A DNA stretch of 64,000 bases, from assembly GCA_947000775.1 (NCBI GenBank), contig CAMQGK010000341.1, forward strand, positions 3,627,501 through 3,691,500, given 5' to 3'. The stretch comes from Pterois miles. Taxonomy: Eukaryota > Chordata > Actinopteri > Perciformes > Scorpaenidae. Both the position numbers and the translations under genes were made by a program. Numbering within the stretch: position 1 is the first letter of the stretch; the number at the start of each line of letters is the position of its first letter. Positions 45,868 through 57,876 of the stretch are shown here, in pieces. The notes beneath the pieces are model-generated. The model saw nothing but the letters and a program-made list of their open reading frames with translations. It did not search any database and was not told the origin of the DNA.

Positions 45868-48800
45868 ACTCAGAGTAGGCACCAAGGTATCTAGAAATTT
45901 ATAGCAATAAATGTACAGAGCAGAACTGATATTCATCTTGTTCCTTAGGATAAGTTTGACCTAGCCTTGGTCTAGACCAGGACCAGCTAGTCTTGGGTGG
46001 GCCCTCTTTGCTCTCATTGAAAACCAGCAGATATGGAAAGCTTCTTATCTCCATGGGTAGATATTTATATTTTACTAGGTCCATAAAAAGCCACACAGGA
46101 CACCAGCCAAGATTAAGCCGGTCAGGAACGCCTGGAAAACATATTTAGTGATGAGATAAGTGTTGTAGGTTGTTCTCTGTGACCACCACAGCAGACAGAC
46201 CAGCAGTACCAGTCTGTGATCGTGTTCACACTACAGATACAGTACGCAGCCTCCAGCTCTAATCACAGCAGGGTGAATGTGAGCGAGCCTTGGTGTGGGT
46301 CAAAAGGAGACCTGGCAGGCACAGTGTGGTGGGTCCAGGTGGCATCTGAGAAGCCAGATGCTCCGTTCCTCTCTCGGTGGTGGTTTACAGTATTTCCCTG
46401 TTATTCTGTCGCACATCGTTTATACTTAGAGATGCAGGGACACATGTAGTGATTCATAGATTCCTGTGTTGTCATTAAGATCATTGTGGAAAGAAGTAAA
46501 CTTAATTAAAGTCATAAAACTTAAAAACTTTGAACTGGTGACAAGCACAGACAAGCTAATATGATTCCTACATGTAGCTGTGACTGGTTAGTATCTAGAG
46601 GGCATATGTGTATTTAATAGGGGTGTCATATATGGTGTTAAAACAAATTTGCGTTGTTATCATGTTAACTTTGACAGCTCTATTTTCAACACTGCATATA
46701 TGTGCATGTATTTAATATTTAACTTATTATGAGCCAAATACTTGATTGTCTTCATTGTAGTTTCTGGGATACAGACATTTTCTTATCATACCATATCTAG
46801 TATTTGGGAACAAAAAACTACTTTGCATCAACATGTTATTATCACGTTAACTTTGACAGCCGTAGTTTTTAAGCAGTGTTACAATATGTGATGATGTTTT
46901 TAAAATATGGCCAAAAACTGGGCTATAGATAGCCGATAAATCCTGGTTGACATCAGAGTTAATCTGGAGCTACTGTATAAAGGTGATGCTGCTGGTGCGG
47001 ATGCACAATGCAACACGAGGAAACATTAACATGCACAGTGTTGCACGCACTTTAATGCAGTTTTAGTTCATATTTGTCTGATTTTTGCTGTATTAGTTTA
47101 AAGGAACGTAACAAAGTTTGTGTAATAAATTCATTGCTAATTTGATGCATAAAGTACATGACTTTATTAGGCTTTAGTAAATCAGTGAAAGGAAATCAAA
47201 GCCCAGCGAATTCAAATCAATCTGCCATATGTTCATCTGTTTATGGCTTCTCACTGAGAGACGTTTAGGTGCAGTACTGTAGCTCTGTGCATCATATTGT
47301 TGGGAGATCTGTTGAGTAACACATGGCAGAGGTGTGAGTGGGAGAGCTCACACTGTTCAGATAGTAGCAAAGCTCCCTCTCAGCCTGCTGGGTTTTGTAC
47401 GGCGTGGCCCCTTTTCAGTACCAACTTTTACAGTGAAAAGCAATTTCCAAGATGATTATAAATGTCCTTGATTTTTTTTTTTTTTCAAGTGCTTTAGATT
47501 TCAAACTGCGACTGATGGTGAGAGAAAAGACATCTGACGAGGCTTTAGCGTGACGCACTGCAGCGCTGCCTTTACTGTACAGCGTCACCCTCCACCTCTG
47601 TCGAGAAGATGTGTGAGCTTTTGGCGTTGTGTGTGCGCTGCAGTCTCATGCGGTGAGGAAAAGGCTGCGGCTGCTCTGAGTGCTGTAATTTCCTGTTTTC
47701 TGATGACACTTAATCTACACAAATCCCAGCTGATTGCAGTGTTGATTCACACTAACTGGGGGTGGGCGTGTATGAATGCTAGTTTTCTGTTTTCCTTTGT
47801 TCATTATTCCACTACTGCATTCACCCTGCAGCCACTACTCTGTTTACGCTGAGTATTTACTCTTTGTCTGCTTTCTCTCTCTCTTTTTGTAAAGCACTTT
47901 GAGCAACATTCAATAGTAGTTTATATGCACATTCACCGCCGGGGGCTGTTTTCACAAATAAAACAGTATATTCACTCTGAGGACTTACACTCATCTTCAT
48001 ATGATGACAAATACTCACCTGGTCTCAGTACCTGCTTGTGTCTGCTCAGGGTTGGGGGGGGGGCAACCTGTCCCAGCATGCATTGAGTAAAATGCAGGTA
48101 TACCCTGAAGGAGCCAAAAGGGAACATGGGGAAACCTGATAAAACTAGGTGATAGACTCCTTTTCCCACTAAGAGTATGCTGTGCCATTGGCGTTTCTGT
48201 TTCTTATTTCTGGTCTGTCACATTCAGTGTCATAGCAGGGTCAATAAACAGTGAAAATGTTATATATCTGTTGTTGGAACAGTGGAAAGACTAACAACGA
48301 CGGTTTTGATGAGTTTTATTTTGCTTCTGTTGAGTTTGAATGGTGTGTTTTACGACGATCAGCGAGGTAAAATGACTGGTGGCTTTGACGAGAGCATATT
48401 AATTGTGTGTTTTACATTAATGAATTATAATAATTGTCCAAATCCCTGTTGATTTTATTTATTATATATTCACTTCAACATGCGTCACATAGCGGCATCG
48501 GAAAAGAGGCAGACTACTGCAGAGTCGTTTGTCCTGTGAATGAATGCCGATTGTAATGTTTCCCTCTGAGGACAAAAGCCAGATGCTAGTGGGTGTTAGC
48601 GGCTCTAAAGAGCAAGCAAAAATGCACATGAAAGCCATTTAAAGCAAAACTAAACAGAAACTGAAACAAACATGAAATTATCATTATTTAGTGCTCCTTA
48701 AGTTGCTCTTTTACACTAAGCAGCATGTGATGACGACCTCGCTGAACTGCTGCAGCTCTCATGTGGTGTCCACAGACAGCGGCCATCAATGCTGAATTTC

Positions 48801-48935
48801 ATTTTATTACAAGTATAATTTATGTTTATTTTAGACAGAAAAGGCTTAATCCGTGATTAAAAGCCAGTACAATATTGATTTATGGAGTTGTTAAAGTCAC
48901 TGCATTCTCCACACAACACTGTACTCTAGTACTGC
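45868..48935. other. Intronic stretch with isolated hAT termini
   Basis: Two short blocks, 46641-46685 (ttatcatgttaactttgaca plus gctcta) and 46835-46866 (ttatcacgttaactttgaca plus gccgta), match the end of the 51221 family without bodies. A G-run lies at 48052-48063. No gene seen. Confidence 0.5.
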
Positions 48936-48940
48936 AAATA

Positions 48941-48995
48941 TTTCAGAATAAAAGCCTTGTGTTAACAAATGAAAGGAAAGGCTTTTATTCTGAAA
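48941..48995. repeat. Perfect 18-bp inverted repeat (hairpin)
   Basis: TTTCAGAATAAAAGCCTT (48941-48958) and its exact reverse complement (48978-48995) are separated by 19 bp. One arm's sequence also occurs singly at 7535 and 11578, so it belongs to a dispersed family. No GC-rich stem plus T-run terminator context is present. Confidence 0.85.
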
Positions 48996-49114
48996 CAGTG
49001 TTAAATATTTATTTTTTTGTCATGACGGCGACATATTCTACAGAGATAGACAATTAAACTGTGGTAATATTGCTAATTTGAAAAATTTTCTTAACCGATA
49101 GTTGACCATTTTTT

Positions 49115-49225
49115 TAAATCTATGCTTCTTGTTTATTGCACTTTGCTGCTGTAATATGTGAATTTCTCCACTGTGGGACGAATAAAGGAATATCTTATCT
49201 TATCTTATCTTATACCTTATCTTAT
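49115..49225 (+). mobile_element. LINE 3' tail nested in copy E
   Basis: The sequence gtgaatttctccactgtggg, acgaataaaggaatatctta and (TCTTA)n is the 3' end of a non-LTR retroelement. It interrupts the left end of copy E after cgatagttgacca, so it inserted later than the DNA element. Confidence 0.65.
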
Positions 49226-49319
49226 TAGCCAGGGAGAGTCAGGAGAGTTACTGTAGCAGCCGCGGTGCTGTAGCTGCTATAGCAGCTAGTGTAGCACAAA
49301 CAGGGTGTGCTATGCATGT

Positions 49320-49341
49320 GCAGCTAGCAGCTGCTAGCTGC
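49320..49341. repeat. Perfect 22-bp palindrome
   Basis: The half-site GCAGCTAGCAG is followed at once by its reverse complement, inside a run of CAGCTAG/GCTAGC motifs in copy E. It may have arisen from the near-palindromic core of the 55-bp unit. Confidence 0.9.
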
Positions 49342-49584
49342 GCTAGCATAGCTGGTGGCTTCGTGCCTGCTGTAGCGCAACTTCTTCTACAAGCTACAAC
49401 TCATCAGCTGGAAGTCCAGAGCCAACTTCCTGTATCTGCGCCGGCTCTCTCTTAAGGTGGACCAGCTTTTCTCCTTAAAGTGACGAGACGCTACTGGAGT
49501 TTTTCTCAGCTTTTTAATGCATTATTAATATTTCTTTTAAACGTTTAACTGATAGTGTTAAACGGATCATTATAAACATCCCTA

Positions 49585-51220
49585 GTTTGATGTCACTATA
49601 CTGTCAAAAGATCACATTCACTGTTCTTTTTGCGGTGAACCTCACTCGTCATGCAGAAGGAAATAGGCGAGACCTAGAATATCTAGATTTGCCACAGCCG
49701 ACACAAAGCCGAGTGGCTGCTCTAACCTCTTAACGTGGACCGGACATTAAAGTTTCATCTAGACAAGCAGCTTTAGTCACTTATATAAAATATCTGTTAT
49801 ACTGTAAGTAGCGGCAGGAAAACAGATCTGTGTGGACCGTTGAAGAGACTAACCCTCCTCAAATTAATACAGAAAAAACAAAATTAATGCTATATTTCTA
49901 TTATCTTTCCCCCATCCTTTTCTGTCCTTAATATTCAACGAGTGCTAGAGAGGAGTGAGGCATGGTACAAGGAGGGTTTCAGGTGCTATTAGATGAAGAT
50001 GGCGACGCCTCCATACCGCCATACGTTACTCTCTAGAAGGATGAAGACATCTCCCAGGAGGCAGTGGATCTGCTCCAATTAATTCAATAATGAGCCTGTT
50101 TGATGTGAAATTACATAAAACCACTGAGGGGACACGCCTGTGCGTCATCCGGCCTCCGCCGAGCCGCCGTGGAGGAGGTTTGTGAGGGAAAGTGACATTG
50201 GAGGCAACCTGTTGAAGGAACACGGGGGCCAGCCAATCAAGCGATCCCCCTGCTGATTCTCCAGCTGCTCTCCTTCCTCAGATCCCCTCCCTCCGTCAGT
50301 GGCCTCCATCTACGAAGGGTATTTTTAGTCGGCCAGTAACCTCCTTTCTAACAGTCTGGCAGCAGCACACACACAGCTACCCATGAACAAGGAGCTGTGC
50401 CATGGGGGTCACATGCCCACTTCCTCTGCTGTCTTTAACATCTTTTATTTAGATGTTGCCTTGGATCTCGCAGCTTTTTCTAGTTAATGATTAGTTTGTT
50501 TGCATTAGATACAAGGAAATGAAACCCTGTTATTAAGACGTGATGACTATATTCAGTTGAGCTTGGAGCAGTAACAAAGCAGAGAAGGATTTCTCTTTGA
50601 AAAGATGTTTTGTGAGCTGTGATTGTCCTGCTCCTGAAAGCCATCATGGATTTATTCTCTCGTTTTTGCATGGCAAATGAGGTGGTTATGATTTGGAAAA
50701 AGGGATTGAGCTCTTCTCCTCGTGCCTTGCTCATAGTTTGTCTGACATGTCTCGTTGATAATGTCCTTGAAAGGGTGATTTTTATTCGGCCGCAAGGTGT
50801 TTTAGATGATTGCATAAAAACAAACAAGAAGACCAAGCTGAAAGCGCAGAGCGAGATGACACCACCAGTGTTTGGTTATTTGTGAGCAGAAAAGTGAAGC
50901 TAACGCTGAAGTACCTTAAACTTAGACCTACCTTAGACTCCTCTGGTTGCTAAAAGAAGTCTATAAGAAAATGAACCTACTTCTCACTTGATCTATTACC
51001 TCAGTAAACATCGTAAACCTGAGTTTATGGTTTCAGTCGCTAGTTTCAAGTCTTTTTCAATACAGCATGATGTTCATTTAGTTAATGATGGTCCATTTAG
51101 TGTCAAGTAGACCATGTTAAGGCGGGGCTGCCGTGGGATTGATAGATCGCTGAGAGTTGTCTGTGTTTTCATCTTACAGCTTGAACTCTTTTACAGTGTT
51201 TTCAGTTCATGAGAGTTAAC
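49585..51220. other. Intronic stretch, no gene
   Basis: Two opposite-strand frames at 50480-50885 (118 and 88 codons) overlap each other and lack similarity. No repeat recognised. Confidence 0.45.
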
Positions 51221-51816
51221 TAGAGCTGTTGAAGTTAACACGATAATAATAATGTGTAAATGCAAATTTGTTTACATACACAAGTTGCTATTTTTAGATC
51301 GTAGCAACCAGGTCATACTAGCTTGTCAGGAAGGAGGTTAAATAAACGCTCCAAATTTGTGCTAAATTTTGGTGAGGAAAAACTGTCATGTCCATGTTCA
51401 AAGGGGTCCCTTGACCTCTGACCTCCAGATGTGTGAATGTAAATGGGTTCTCTGGGTCCCCACCAGTCTCCCCTTTACAGACATGCCCACTTTATGATAG
51501 TCCCAGTCAGTCTGGATCAAGTCCTAGTCAAGTCAGCACTCTGACACACTGACAGCTGTTGTTGCCTGTTGGGCTGCAGTTTGCCATGTTCTGATTGGAG
51601 CAGATTGTTGATGCTAAAGTCAGAACCTGGGAGGGTTTCTGGACAATATCTGTCATTGATTTGTGTAGTTAATTGATTTCTAATAATAAATATATACTAT
51701 ATATACATTTGCATAAAGCAGCATATTTGCCCACTCCCAATGGTAAATACTTAACAAATCTTGACTATTAATTTGTGATTAATCACGATTAACTATTTTA
51801 AGTGATGGACTGCCCT
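51221..51816 (+). mobile_element. hAT-like MITE, near full length
   Basis: Left end tagagctgttgaagttaaca and right end aatcacgattaactatttta with gactgccctg form the expected inverted termini. Flanks gagttaac and atattaac agree at 5 of 8 positions, weak support for an old 8-bp duplication. The interior includes aggggtcccttgacctctga and gtctcccctttacagacatg, shared with 9031-9360. Confidence 0.75.
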
Positions 51817-51970
51817 GATATTAACACCCTCTTGTGTCACTTCTGGCTGCAAACACACATGGTGACGGCTGAACTCGAGGCTTCAAATCAGCAGACCACA
51901 AACCAGTGACGTCCCTCACGGCGACTACATCCACTTCGTTTTTCTTTTTTTTTTCTATCAACAATAGGCC
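51817..51970. other. Short gap between a hAT element and a SINE
   Basis: No feature recognised. Confidence 0.4.
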
Positions 51971-52170
51971 GACTTTTTCATTAATGTATTTTTTTAAATA
52001 TTATTTATTGGAGAGTTTTTTTCCATTTTTAATTGACAGCGATAGTGTTGAAAGGGGGAGACAGGACGACATGCAGCAAAGGGTCCCAGGCTGGATTCAA
52101 ACCCATGGACCAAGGCTGGGTCCATGGGGGGCCCCGCCTGCTCTACCTAGTGAGCTACATCGGCACACCA
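51971..52170 (-). mobile_element. tRNA-derived SINE, third type, minus strand
   Basis: Read on the minus strand, gccgatgtagctcactaggt is a tRNA head with A box, and GGGTTTGAATCC (52093-52104) is the B-box region. The plus-strand segment gacgacatgcagcaaagggt is a body sequence typical of this fish SINE. The poly-T-rich stretch near 51985-52025 would be the A-rich tail. Confidence 0.75.
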
Positions 52171-53394
52171 GCAGACCGCCTCTTTAATCTAAAGTGATAT
52201 ACAGTTTTCATTACATTGTACACAGCCATGCTTGAATGTTTTCGTCCTCCTCGCTGTGTTTGGTGTAGTACTGAGCTGAATATTGGTGCAGAGTTTCAGC
52301 CCTCGGCTGCTTCCATTCAGAAATGCTCTTCATCTCCAGCCCACATCATTCAAACCAGAGTGTCAGCCGCTCCAGATAAAACATGCCATTCATGTGTGTT
52401 ACTGTACATGTTGCTCTATTTCCAGTCAGGTGTCTGATTTGCTTTAGATAGAGCCGACTTTAGAGCCGTAAAGTACCTTGGTTTATAAATCGTATCTGGA
52501 GTGCAGCTTTTTATTCCTGTGGTAGACCTGTGTGTGTTCGATATTAGTGCCAGGTGTAACCAAGCAACCGTTGCTTTTTTAAGACTCCTCATCTCCGCTC
52601 TCTTCTTTTCAATTACGGAGGTTGCGCGCTGCAGAGTGAAGTTGTTTTTAAGCGTATTTTCGTTGAGAAAGTGAGAGCTGGGCACGACTGCTGGGAAGTG
52701 AAAGAACAGCACGGCTGCTGAGAAGGATGAAGCAAAATAAGCAGCCCAGCGGAGACGGAAGGACGGACAAACGTACAGATCAGCCGAATGAAAATATTGT
52801 AGTTGAAAGAGGCCAAGAGGAGTGAGGATTAACTTTGAGTAGGTGGAGGAGGAGGAAACCCATGTGGTGGCCATGTGTTCCCAGCAGATCGCCACGGGGG
52901 TCTTTAACGGGACGGGCCTTGACGTAATTTCCCTACCAGGCTCAGTTTAAACGGCCTGCTGTGACACCAAGATGGGTTGAGGAATGTTACTACACTATTA
53001 GCCAAAGAATGCCTCACTTAAGACCCATAAGGGGAAGAACAGTATGTGCACTTGAGGTCGCGACCTCTGAGACTCTGAGGCAGCCTGAAGGTCGTGACTC
53101 GTAGAGCTTCATTCATGTCACTACAGAGCCACAGTCACTCTTAAGCAGGAGCGTTCGCTGCTGCACACTTAAAAAATATAAAATTATCAGTATCAAACCA
53201 ACCTGCCGATGACGTTCCCACTAGTGGGTAGTAAAGGTTATCTTGTGAGAATAATCTAATGTGAGGTAACTTCTCAAAAAACATTTGCACACAAGTTTTA
53301 ACTCACCACTTCCTGTTGACAGCGAAACCACCACGCCTTACACTGCAATTTAATTTTAGCAAACAGGGGCAATTTCTTTATGTGCAGCCAGTTC
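52171..53394. other. Intronic stretch, no gene
   Basis: The 159-codon minus-strand frame at 52416-52895 has no recognisable domain and no splice support. A purine-rich patch lies near 52835-52860. Confidence 0.45.
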
Positions 53395-53650
53395 GATGAT
53401 AGACATAGATGTGGGTCAGTAGGGGCCTGCTACATCCAGTATTAGGTTTCATTATCTACTCCCATGGTTGATCACTGAAATAAGGTAAAAAGAAGATGAC
53501 AGTGACCTAGAGAAACGTAACATTTCATGCAGTTTTACGTTGCTATGATGTGTTGCTTTTTATAACGCAGTATGACCCACATCTACGGGGCTTATAGTGG
53601 CCGATAACGCCTGTTTAATGGCCTGATAACAGTCAAACTGGGTGCAGGTT
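53395..53650. mobile_element. Small inverted-repeat element (tagatgtgggtca family)
   Basis: catagatgtgggtcagtagg near the left and tgacccacatctacggggct near the right are inverted about 165 bp apart. Outside them tggccgataacgcctgttta resembles gccgttatcagtcgctgtga at 3380. It is likely a MITE, and 3372-3480 is a partial copy. Confidence 0.55.
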
Positions 53651-53990
53651 TAGGTTACAGACTGTTTAATCATCAGTCATACAGATACATGAGTTTTTAA
53701 ACAGCTTGTGAAGTGTATGTCGTCCACTCCAGTAAGCTGGAGGTTATATCCTCCGCAAACAGCACTGCAATTATGAGTTGAATATTTAGTCTGCAGAAAG
53801 TAGTACCACGAAAAAAATGCTCACAGGAAGGTCCATCACCTACGTTGCACCTATCGTATGTTGATATCGCATAACCTCAGCACATAAATGTGAAAGTACC
53901 AGCATTGCTCGACACTTTTAGTGATAAGTGAAAACATACGTACGACTTTGGTTTTTTTTTTTGTGATATCGGCCCAGATTCACATTGCAG
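53651..53990. other. Intronic gap, no feature recognised
   Basis: Only a T-run (53951-53961) stands out. Confidence 0.4.
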
Positions 53991-53994
53991 GATT

Positions 53995-54212
53995 CTCTGA
54001 TTGCAGCTTCTTAAATGTGAATATTTTCTGGTCTCTTTCCTCCTCTTTGACAGTAAACTGGATATCTTTGAGTTGTAGACAAAACGAGACGTCATTGATC
54101 AACATTTTTCACCATTTTCTGACATTTTATCAACCAACCAACTAATTGATAAATGGAGGAGACAATCAACAGGTTAATCGACAATGAAAATAAGCGTTAG
54201 TTGCAGCCTGAG
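53995..54212 (-). mobile_element. MITE copy (gggctgcaactaac family)
   Basis: Shares cttcttaaatgtgaatattt, gacagtaaactggatatctt, accattttctgacatttta and the end gcgttagttgcagcctga with the copy at 31561-31896. Non-coding. Confidence 0.7.
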
Positions 54213-56285
54213 TAGAATTTCACTTCAACCCCATTTTGGTGAGCATGCCCAGCTACAGTACTTTGCATTGTATTTGTTAACTTGACAGACAGTGTTAATG
54301 TGTTGATGACAGTGTTGATGTTGTCCTAGTTAACAGAGGAGTGTTGGTACGTGGAAAGTTTTGTTGTCAGATCAAACTGGAGATATACTGTCATATTGAA
54401 AGTCACATTTCTGTCCAGTGTTGAGTCACTGTTGTGCAGGTGCAATACATGTTAAAAAACATTTCATAGAAGTGGACACAATCCCTTTATTTTGTCCCGA
54501 ACTGATGCTAATATTCTTATCAAATTCAAGTGCAGGGACACTTCAGATCTACCTTTTTAAGGGCTGGTATTTTAAATAGATATCCAGTAGAACCCAAACA
54601 GAGTCTCTTAGCTCCCCACGCTGTCTCAAAAGTAGGCCACGGACTGATAAATCCGAGGCATGGGCAAAGAAGAGCGAGGAGGTAGAGCGAACTAAGCGAG
54701 TGAAAGTGGGTGCGGAGGAAGAGGAGGTGTACGTGGAGGAGATGCTCGGGAGGGATTGGGTTTATTTTTACCTTTCTGCCAGTATAGCCCCACTTTCTAA
54801 TTAGCCGCAAATTAACTTCTGATGCGTCGAGGGCGGGTGGAAAGCTCTGCGGCTACAGATATAGACTCAGTTTGCCCTCCCTTCCCTTCTGCTATTAGAC
54901 TTTCTCTCCGGGGCCCGGGCCTCCGAGGGCCCACCGGTCCTCCTCTGAGCCACAAGGCCGACATCTGTCACATCAGAGATGGGTCAGCCTAAATCTGAGC
55001 TCCGTAGAAAGCTCTGGATGAAGCTGCTGTAGCCGTTCACTGTGCTCCACGTGGAGTTGATCTAGGACACGTATTCCCCAGATGAGATACTTAGAGACTT
55101 GTTTATAAAACTGTCAACAGTACGGTTTTATTGCCTCATTTCCATGGTCACCCCTCCGTCAGGTTACTGCAAACGTCCACTTGTGCACTCTGAGGGAGAT
55201 TTTTGAGAGATTAAATTCGTCGCCCTTGCACTTCATGAGTGTCTGTGTGATATGAGTGTGATACACAGGAAACCTTTGAAATGGAGAGAGCTGCTAACAG
55301 TGGTCCTGGGAGAAACAACCAGTGGAAAGCAGCTAAAAATATCTGCCTGATTCGTCGAGGGCTATAATTTTACTGGATGTATCGTCTCTGGGATCACTTC
55401 AGAGGATTAGTATATTTAACTCGAGGCGCTGAAACATCTTTTAATGTGGTTTTGGTGCGCTGTTTGCCAATAAGCGACCGACTGAAACACACTCTGTGTG
55501 ATGTACTACATACCTGAAAGACCCACGACAACCTGTCAGTTTGCACCTGTCAGTCTGACCATCAGTGTAAACTGATGTGAGCCTTTACAGCAGTAACAGG
55601 ACGGTCAGGTGGGAACCTCCCGGTTTGGACCTTTCTGTTCCTCTGTGCCCGTCTCCGTCTCGCTCTCTCTTTCTCTTCCTCCATCTATGTGACTAATGAC
55701 AAGGTCCAGTGCTTATGTCCTTATATAGACCTATGCTCTGTCTGATCTGGCTGAGGCTAGGACCATGGTGCACACACACACACACACACACACACATGCA
55801 CACTTGGTAAGACTTAATTCAGGTGCCCCTGGAAATGTCTATGTATATCATTCATAAGCTCTTAATTAACCTGTAATCTGTGTAGATCAGAACTCCCATA
55901 TTGGAGACATTACAGCAATAATCATGCCGTTTTTTCTAAAGCGCATTTCTGCAACTAATACCTAGCTTAATAATAAAGGAATAGTCCTTTTTGGGGAGTA
56001 CACATATGATTTGACCATGTACCACTATGTACAAGTACCACATCCCATTGCAGATACCAACAATGTGACAATGAAAGCGTCTACTTACCTCCTGTGACGG
56101 TAAATCCCAGATTGATGTAGCTGCCTGGTAACGTCTTTTAATTTTCTTGCTAGCAGTGGTGCTAAGTGCCGCTCGGCAGCTCCACTGCCGACTCCTCTTG
56201 AGCGTTGTCACTGGCCTCTTGACTGTTTTTATCCCTCCATGCTGGACACAGCCATGGCCGGAGGCTTTTTGGGTTGTCCGTCTGG
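54213..56285. other. Intronic stretch with one (CA)n microsatellite
   Basis: A CA run lies at 55770-55795. The stretch 54885-54960 is GC-rich (ccggggcccgggcctccgag). No gene or other repeat is supported. Confidence 0.5.
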
Positions 56286-56288
56286 ATT

Positions 56289-56385
56289 ACGGATGCTAAT
56301 TTTCTTACCGATAACTGACCCTCGTTAACCAATTATCAACCGTTAACTGACGAGATTTGTGTCTCGCATGCAGCGGTGCATCAGT
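56289..56385 (+). mobile_element. Copy F: isolated left end of the 55-bp-repeat hAT-like family
   Basis: tacggatgctaattttctta, ccgataactgaccctcgtta, accaattatcaaccgttaac and tttgtgtctcgcatgcagcg match the first 100 bp of copy D. The element stops before the array, at a junction with a different repeat at about 56385. Confidence 0.75.
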
Positions 56386-56660
56386 GGACGTGATATCTCA
56401 GGAACGCCAGGAGGTAATTTCTTCAAATTTGGCAAAACGTCCACCTGGATTCAAGAATGAACTGGTTCGATTTTAGTGGTCAAAGGTCACTGTAACTTCA
56501 CAAAACACATTTTTTGCCATAACTCAAACATTCATATGCTAATTTGACAATTCACAGAAATCTATAATAAGGTAAAATGATGAAGTGATGATATTTTGGA
56601 CCGACATGCATGTTAACTGCATCTTGACTGGCTGGCGGAGGCATACAAGTATGAGGTGAT
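56386..56660 (+). repeat. Common fish dispersed repeat
   Basis: gtgatatctcaggaacgcca, caaatttggcaaaacgtcca, tggtcaaaggtcactgtaac and attttggaccgacatgcatg are blocks of an abundant fish interspersed repeat of uncertain class, related in style to 37370-37745. Confidence 0.55.
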
Positions 56661-57876
56661 AATACTACTCATTCTGCTTTAATCAGCCGCCTGCGTTTAG
56701 CTAACGCTAACGTCACTAGTTCATGTTATATCAGATGTCAAGTCACGCCCATCCACATCCTGTTTCTAAAATATTTAAATGACGAACAACTTTTTTTTTT
56801 TTTTTTTACATCATTGTGATATGAGTATATGTACAGTGTATGTTCATAACATTTAACTGGAATAAAATGAAATAAATTACATTTTGTTGGGTTTTAAGTT
56901 GGGCTGGTTGGAGTGTAGTTGTCGACCAGAGCTTGTGTACCACCAGAGGTCCGTGTACCACAGTTTGGGAATCACTAGTCTAGTGAGGTTTATGCTCCCT
57001 CCTTAGTCTTCAGACTTGTCCTAAGCTCTAGATCACATCTAACACCAGTTAATCAGATATCAGCTGGTTATCAGGTTGATGTCACCACTGATTTGACATC
57101 CTTATTCAAACTACAATGATACATTTTTTCTTCGGTGACGTATTTACAGTTAAGCTTTAGATCATTTTTATCCGAAGAGCAGTTATTGTGATCCTAAAAA
57201 CTCTCATGCTGAAGCAGAGCCATCTATCTTTATTCAGATTCAATGTCAAATACGTCTTATTTGAGGTAAAACCTGTTCATCTTAAGGTATACTCTGTGTG
57301 TACAAATACAGTGAGTGAAATGCTGTTAAATTCTAATGATTGTTTTGTCAAATAAGTCAGTTGGTTTTAGATGATGAAATGATGTTGTGCTTTACTACTG
57401 CACAGAGCCTGCAGATCCCGTGTGTATTCTTATTATAGACTAGTTTTGTTAGGACAAACTCTCCAACGCACACACACGGAGCTGTTCATCAGACCTAGTT
57501 ATCGACATAGTGAGATCTCTCCTTAAATGGTAGACTGCCCAGGGCCCTGTCTCTGTTTCCACTGCACCAACTAAATGCAGTCCAGGTCTGGGAATGGCCT
57601 TTTAAAGTGGAGCAGAGAGAGGGAGGGAGGGAACGACAGATACAGGCCGAAGCAAAAGAAGGTGAGAAAAAGAAAGATGGCGAGAGGGTGGCCGACGCCC
57701 TGGAGAGAATGATCCGTGACCCTGAGAGAAAGATACCGTGACTGGAGGGAGGCACCTTCCTGTATATACTGTATATACTACATCCCAACCAATGGGGTTA
57801 TTGATGAAGAGAAATCTTACATGTTAAGTCTGGAGAAAAATGTGTCACTAACATCTCGTCTTTCTTCTCTTTCCAG
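56661..57876. other. Distal intron 1 up to exon 2
   Basis: A T-run lies at 56791-56808, and purine-rich gggagggagggaacgacag sequence near 57621-57640. No gene besides the exon that follows. Confidence 0.5.

Larger units (their letters stand above)
49065..49584 (+). mobile_element. Copy E of the 55-bp-repeat hAT-like family, array reduced to one unit
   Basis: The left end, taatattgctaatttg, is a mutated TAGGGATGCTAATTTT. The right end, ttataaacatccctA, is the intact inverted TAGGGATG terminus. Between them lie a LINE tail insertion (about 49110-49225), one 55-bp-like unit with the ccgcggtg edge variant, a palindromic patch, and the interior block agagccaacttcctgtatct / ggtggaccagcttttctcct shared with copy B. 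No 8-bp duplication is visible (flanks aactgtgg and gtttgatg differ). This is the only copy showing both termini. Confidence 0.75.
12433..57876 (+). other. inpp5a: inpp5a intron 1 (45,444 bp, phase 0)
   Basis: The intron starts GTGAGT and ends in a pyrimidine-rich tract then CAG, a standard U2-type GT-AG intron. A plausible branch site, CACTAAC, has its branch A at about 57851, 25 nt before the acceptor end. The intron is densely filled with mobile elements of at least four classes. I see no nested host gene on either strand. Confidence 0.9.

Noticed and set aside
49065..49584. 8-bp target duplication around copy E
   Set aside because: Flanking octamers aactgtgg and gtttgatg do not match.
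52416..52895. 159-codon minus-strand frame
   Set aside because: No recognisable domain, no promoter or splice support, and an overlapping frame of similar quality exists on the same strand.
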